A DNA stretch of 64,000 nucleotides from Elymus sibiricus (taxonomy: Eukaryota; Streptophyta; Magnoliopsida; Poales; Poaceae), in assembly GCA_039707655.1 (NCBI GenBank), contig CM077666.1, positions 393,595,886 to 393,659,885 of the forward strand, written 5' to 3'. The translations under genes and the position numbers were made by a program. The notes below the pieces were generated by a model that worked only from the letters and a program-made list of their open reading frames with translations, was not told the DNA's origin and did no database searches. This document shows positions 59,841 to 64,000 of the stretch, in pieces; within the stretch, counting starts at the first letter, position 1; each line of letters starts with the position of its first letter.

Positions 59841-61420
59841 TTGAAAGCACATTTGCTCCCTTGGTGGTTTTGGTAATTCATAACAACATATATCTCATTG
59901 AACTAATGTCCATTCAAGTTAAAGATTTCAGGATGTTCAATGATTGGCATGACATGGACTAGAGATGTGGACCCCTCAAAATGCTAAGGACAAGGATTGG
60001 CAAAATATCAAGACTCTACATTTTTGGTTTAGTGATCCAAGATCACATTGAGTCCATAGGAAAGCCAATACTATTAAAAGGGGATTAGGTGTTGCTTAAT
60101 GATCTTTTTGCTCAAGTGCTTAGTGACAGTACTCCTAATCCCTCAACCACTTTCTCTATCCAAATATGTCCAAAACCCACATTCCAACTCGGCCCCACCG
60201 AAATTTCCTATCCGGAGCCACCGAGTTCACCTAGACTTAGCCACTGCAAAACCCTAACAAATCGGATTCACCGATATGGATCTCGGTCCCATCGAGATGG
60301 CCTTGCCAACTCTCTGTGATCATTTGCACCTACTTCGGTCTCACTGAGTTTTGCAAATCGGTCTCACCGAGATGGCTTGCCAACTCTCTGTTGCCTTATT
60401 GCTTCACTTCGGTCCTACCGAGTTGATGCAATCGGTGCCACCGAGATGAGGTTTGCCCTAGCCATTGCACTTCGGTCCATCCGAGTTGTTCCTATCGGTC
60501 CCACCAAGATTCCTAATGTTCATATGTTTTACACAGTTCGGTGCTACTGAGATTATGGTTTCAGTGCCACCGAGTTGGGTCAAAAGTGTGTAACGGTTGG
60601 ATTTTGTGTGGAGGCTATATATACCCCTCCACCACTTCCTTCTCTGAAAAGAGAGCCATCAGAACGTGCCTACACTTCCACCATACATTTTCTGAGAGAG
60701 AACCACCTACTCATGTGTTGAGATCAAGCTATTCTATTCCTACCATTTGAACCTTGATTTCTAGCCTTTCCCAAGTTGCTTTCCACTCAAATCCTTTTTC
60801 CACCATAGCCAAATCTGTGAGGAGTTGTTTGAGTGTTGGGAAGACTATCATTTGAAGCACAAGAGCAAGGAGTTCATCAACAACACACCGTCTATTACCT
60901 TTTGGAGAGTGGTGTCTCCTAGATTGGTTAGGTGTTACTTGGGAGCCTCCGACATGATGTGGAGTTGAACCAAGGAGTTTGTAAGGGCAAGGAGATCGCC
61001 TACTTCGTGAAGATCTACCCGAGTGAGGCTAGTCCTTCATTGACGTAAGCCATGGTGGAATAGACAAGGTTGCTTCTTCGTGGACCCTTCGTGGGTGGAG
61101 CCCTCCGTGGACTCGCGTAGCCGTTACCCTTCGTGGGTTGAAGTCTCCATCAACGTGGACGTACGATAGCACCACCTATCGAAACCACGCCAAAAACCAC
61201 CGTGTATTCATTGCGTTTGAAATCTTCGATCCCCTCCTTTACTTACATATGCAATTGTTTACTTTCCGCTGCTATACTCTTAGAATTGCATGTGTAGGGT
61301 GATGCTTGACTTGTGTTCTTGCTAAAATTTGCCCACAACTAAAATTGGGAAAAGGTTAGGTTTTTATTTGGTCAAGAAGTCTAATCACCCCCCCCCTCTA
61401 GACATACTTTCGATCCTACA
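59841..61420 (+). repeat. 5' LTR of the gag-bearing element
   Basis: About 1.58 kb, with a TATA box CTATATATA at 60614-60622 likely to drive the element. Between 60.19 and 60.59 kb about ten copies of CGGTnnCACCGAG-like text occur, each a small dyad. No other LTR copy is in the window for comparison. Confidence 0.65.
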
Positions 61421-61504
61421 AGTGGTATAAGAGCTTTGGTCTTCGTAAGCCTTGATTTTCATTGCTTTGGTGATCATAGCCTTGGTTTCACAACCTAGGA
61501 GAGT

Positions 61505-63670
61505 ATGGCGTCTAGTGAGGGTAACTATCACCGTAGAGGTCCATATTTTGATGGTACAAACTTTGCTAGTTGGAAACATAAGATGAAAATGCATATTCTT
61601 GGTCATAACCCCGCCGTTTGGGTTGTTGTTCGTGTTGGCTTGCAAGGTGACTTCTTTGAGGATGGCAAGGAACCGGATCGTGAAGCAACCCCGAAAGAAT
61701 TGAAGATGTTGCAATACAATGCTCAAGCTTGTGACATTCTATTCAACGGTTTGTGTCCCGAAGAATTCAACAAAATCAGCCGCCTCGAGAATGCAAAGGA
61801 AATTTGGGATACTTTGGTTGATATGCATGAGGGTACCGAGTCCGTCAAGGAATCTAAGTTGGATGTGCTTCAAAGTCAACTTGACAAGTTAAAGATGAAG
61901 GATGGTGAAGGAGTTGCTGAGATGTACTCTAGGCTTGCTCTCATCACAAATGAGATTGCCGTCTTAAGAAGTGAAGAGATGACCGACAAATTCATCATCA
62001 AGAAGATACTTAGAGCTTTGGATGGAAAATATGATACCGTTTGCACATTGATTCAAATGATGCCAAATTATAAAGATCTCAAGTCCACGGAAGTCATTGG
62101 AAGGATTGTTGCTCATGAAATATCACTCAAGGACAAAGAGGAGCTACACAACAAATCAAGTGGTGCTTACAAAGCCTCAACCGATGCTCCAACAACTCCA
62201 AGTGACAAGCTAGTATCCAATGAAGAGATAAGCCTAATGGTGAAAAGGTTCAACAAGTTCTTCAAGAACAAAGGGAAAGAAAGAATCTCTAGCTCAAGAC
62301 ACTATGACAGAAGATCATCAAGTCGTGACCGTAATTGCTACAATTGTGGAAAACCCGGACACTACTCCAATGAGTGTACGGCTCCTTATAAGAAAAGAGA
62401 CGAATCACCAAGAGGAAGAGATAGAAGAGATGAATCACCTCATAAGGAGAGAAGGAGTAGAGATGATCGTTATGAACGAAGACACTCTCGAAGAAGGAAG
62501 GATTCGGAGAGGAAGGACAAGTCATCCAAGAGCTACACAAGAAGAAGACATCAAGCTCATGTTGGTGAATGGGTTTCCGGCTCCGACTCCGACAGCCACT
62601 CCGAGAGAAGTTATCACTCCAACTCCGACTATAGTCAAGATGAAGGTGTTGCCGGACTTGCTCTTGTGTCATCCAACTCCTATGATCTATTTGACTCACC
62701 AAATGAAGGAATTGGAAGATGCTTCATGGCAAAAGGCCCCAAGGTATCACACCCCGAGTATCTTGATTTCAATAGTGATGAAGATGATTTGCTTGGTGAT
62801 GATGATTTACTTGTTGATAAGGATAGTGATGTGAGCTATAATGAAAATGCTAGTAATCATGATAGTCAAGAAGAAACGAGTGACAATGCTATGAAGGAGA
62901 TTGAGCGTCTAACTAAAGAACTAAATGCTCTTAAGTTAGCTCATGAAACAACTCAAGAGGATCATAGAGAACTTCTAAGAACTCACGAGAAGCTAAGCTT
63001 CGAAAAGCTAAATTTAGAGCAAGAGCATGAGTTTCTTAAAGCTATCAATGACGATCTTCGAAAGAAGAGTTCTTCATATCTTGCCAAACGTTTACTCTTG
63101 TCTACCTTTATGTCACAAGTTAAACCTAAGCAAACTAGCAACAAGGGTAAAAAGGGTTCTACCTCTAGTAGTAACAATAACAATGCTAAATCCAATGTTG
63201 TTGCTTCTAGTAGTTCTATAGATTCCACTAATGATTCTCTTAGCCAAGTTACACTTGAGCAAGAAAATATGCTATTGAAAGGAATTATAGAAAAAGGTGT
63301 CTACAAGAGTCTTGTCGGGAGCAAGCGATTTGAGGAAATTGTACGCAAGCAAGGAAGGCACCGGAAGAACCAAGGTGTTGGTTTTGAACGAAAGTTCAAT
63401 GCCAATGGAGTTGAGTGGGAAGAAGATCAATACCCCAAGACGAAGTTTGTTCCTCAACAAGAGAAGTATGATCCTACTTCCTTCAAGGCAACACAAGCTC
63501 AAGAAGATCTTCCGCCACAAGACCACAAGCTAAAAGGCAAGGACAAGCTTCAAGAAGAGATTGATTCATTTAAAGAAGCTCCTCAAGCCATGGTCAAGTG
63601 GGTTCCCAAGACTTCATCAAGTTCTACTTCATCAAGTGCTATTACAACTCCAAGGATTCCCATAAGTTGA
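61505..63670 (+). CDS. Copia-type gag protein (UBN2/DUF4219-like), 721 aa
   Basis: The ATG at 61505 lies 70 bases past the primer site. The N terminus FDGTNFASWKHKMKMHILGH and the UBN2-type region (ENAKEIWDTLVDMHEGTESV) are typical of copia gag. A CCHC knuckle CYNCGKPGHYSNEC lies near 62338-62379. It is followed by an Arg/Ser-rich stretch, acidic repeats, a coiled-coil-like segment (about 465-520) and a Ser/Asn-rich linker. The frame ends at TGA after TTPRIPIS. The next bases read like a former short extension (WVPKKK), so a small frameshift may have moved the stop slightly. Gag forms the particle that packages element RNA. At 721 aa it is far longer than the gag part of the Angela-type element. 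Confidence 0.85.
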   Translation: MASSEGNYHRRGPYFDGTNFASWKHKMKMHILGHNPAVWVVVRVGLQGDFFEDGKEPDREATPKELKMLQYNAQACDILFNGLCPEEFNKISRLENAKEIWDTLVDMHEGTESVKESKLDVLQSQLDKLKMKDGEGVAEMYSRLALITNEIAVLRSEEMTDKFIIKKILRALDGKYDTVCTLIQMMPNYKDLKSTEVIGRIVAHEISLKDKEELHNKSSGAYKASTDAPTTPSDKLVSNEEISLMVKRFNKFFKNKGKERISSSRHYDRRSSSRDRNCYNCGKPGHYSNECTAPYKKRDESPRGRDRRDESPHKERRSRDDRYERRHSRRRKDSERKDKSSKSYTRRRHQAHVGEWVSGSDSDSHSERSYHSNSDYSQDEGVAGLALVSSNSYDLFDSPNEGIGRCFMAKGPKVSHPEYLDFNSDEDDLLGDDDLLVDKDSDVSYNENASNHDSQEETSDNAMKEIERLTKELNALKLAHETTQEDHRELLRTHEKLSFEKLNLEQEHEFLKAINDDLRKKSSSYLAKRLLLSTFMSQVKPKQTSNKGKKGSTSSSNNNNAKSNVVASSSSIDSTNDSLSQVTLEQENMLLKGIIEKGVYKSLVGSKRFEEIVRKQGRHRKNQGVGFERKFNANGVEWEEDQYPKTKFVPQQEKYDPTSFKATQAQEDLPPQDHKLKGKDKLQEEIDSFKEAPQAMVKWVPKTSSSSTSSSAITTPRIPIS

Positions 63671-64000
63671 TGTGGGTCCAAAAGAAGAAGAATTAGAGAG
63701 TTCTTGAGGGTGACTCCGCTAACAAACTTCACTCATATTCTTTATGGCAAGAACTTGTGCAACCAACTTCCACATTTTGCACTAGTTCATGGAGTCACAA
63801 ACTCTCTTGTTGGTAAGACAAGGGACATGGTATTCAATGCATTCATGGACATCATCCTATGTGTATTTCACTCTATGTCTATGGATATCCTTGTATGTTC
63901 CTTGTGTGGGACTAACCCATGTAGGTATTGAAAGCACAAAACTCCAAATGATTGCTCCCAACTCTTGATGGTCTACATCAACATTGAGCATCCACATCTT

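Larger units (their letters stand above)
59835..64000 (+). mobile_element. LTR element with a long gag and no pol in view
   Basis: A long LTR-like region (start between 59828 and 59841, end CCTACA at 61420) is followed by the primer site TGGTATAAGAGC at 61423-61434, then gag. After gag the text to the window end has stops in all frames and no protease, integrase or reverse transcriptase. The element is either non-autonomous or its pol lies beyond the window. Confidence 0.75.

Overview
The window looks like nuclear DNA of a Triticeae grass (wheat, Aegilops, barley or rye group). The reasons are a BARE-1/Angela/WIS-type copia element with the diagnostic LTR end and polyprotein start, Au-like SINEs, Stowaway MITEs with TA target duplications, long solo LTRs, and GC-rich monocot-style coding exons among AT-rich introns. 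Species and chromosome cannot be fixed from sequence alone. Roughly half the window is recognisable transposable element.

Layout. 0-5 kb: a fragment of an unrecognised spliced gene abutting a FAR1/MULE-derived gene cut off at its C terminus (-), a perfect 35-bp triplication, and a frameshifted MATH-BTB pseudogene (+). 5-11.6 kb: an eleven-exon SDE5-like gene (-; UBA/CUE-like, DUF1771, Smr-like parts), whose small-RNA silencing role is known from Arabidopsis. Its fourth coding exon ends in TAG exactly at the donor, and a perfect heat-shock element lies near the probable promoter. 11.9-19 kb: a SINE, a 1.5-kb LTR with TSD ACTGC, a Harbinger-like element with TSD TAA, and a 3.8-kb LTR with TSD ACATG. 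20.1-23.5 kb: a structurally complete hAT transposon with matching terminal repeats, an exact 8-bp TSD and an uninterrupted 839-aa transposase. 26.2 kb: an intronless histone H4 gene (-) with TATA and histone-type promoter motifs. 27-32 kb: MITEs, a second SINE and several simple or tandem repeats. 32.6-33.1 kb: an oleosin gene (-) with an in-frame stop at codon 42. 35.8-36.3 kb: a LINE RNase H remnant. 39 kb: a possible spliced 38-aa peptide gene. 42.6-44.3 kb: an F-box/DUF295 pseudogene (-) split by a foldback element. 45.3-59.8 kb: a decayed L1-type LINE interrupted by a young Angela/BARE copia element. 59.8-64 kb: a second LTR element with a long gag and no pol in view, running off the end.

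The host genes do not form a pathway; they are independent plant loci separated by nested transposons. The strongest leads are the possibly still mobile hAT element, the stop codons in the SDE5-like and oleosin genes, the heat-shock element near SDE5, and the deletion at the LINE/copia junction. I found no evidence for a wholly new system.
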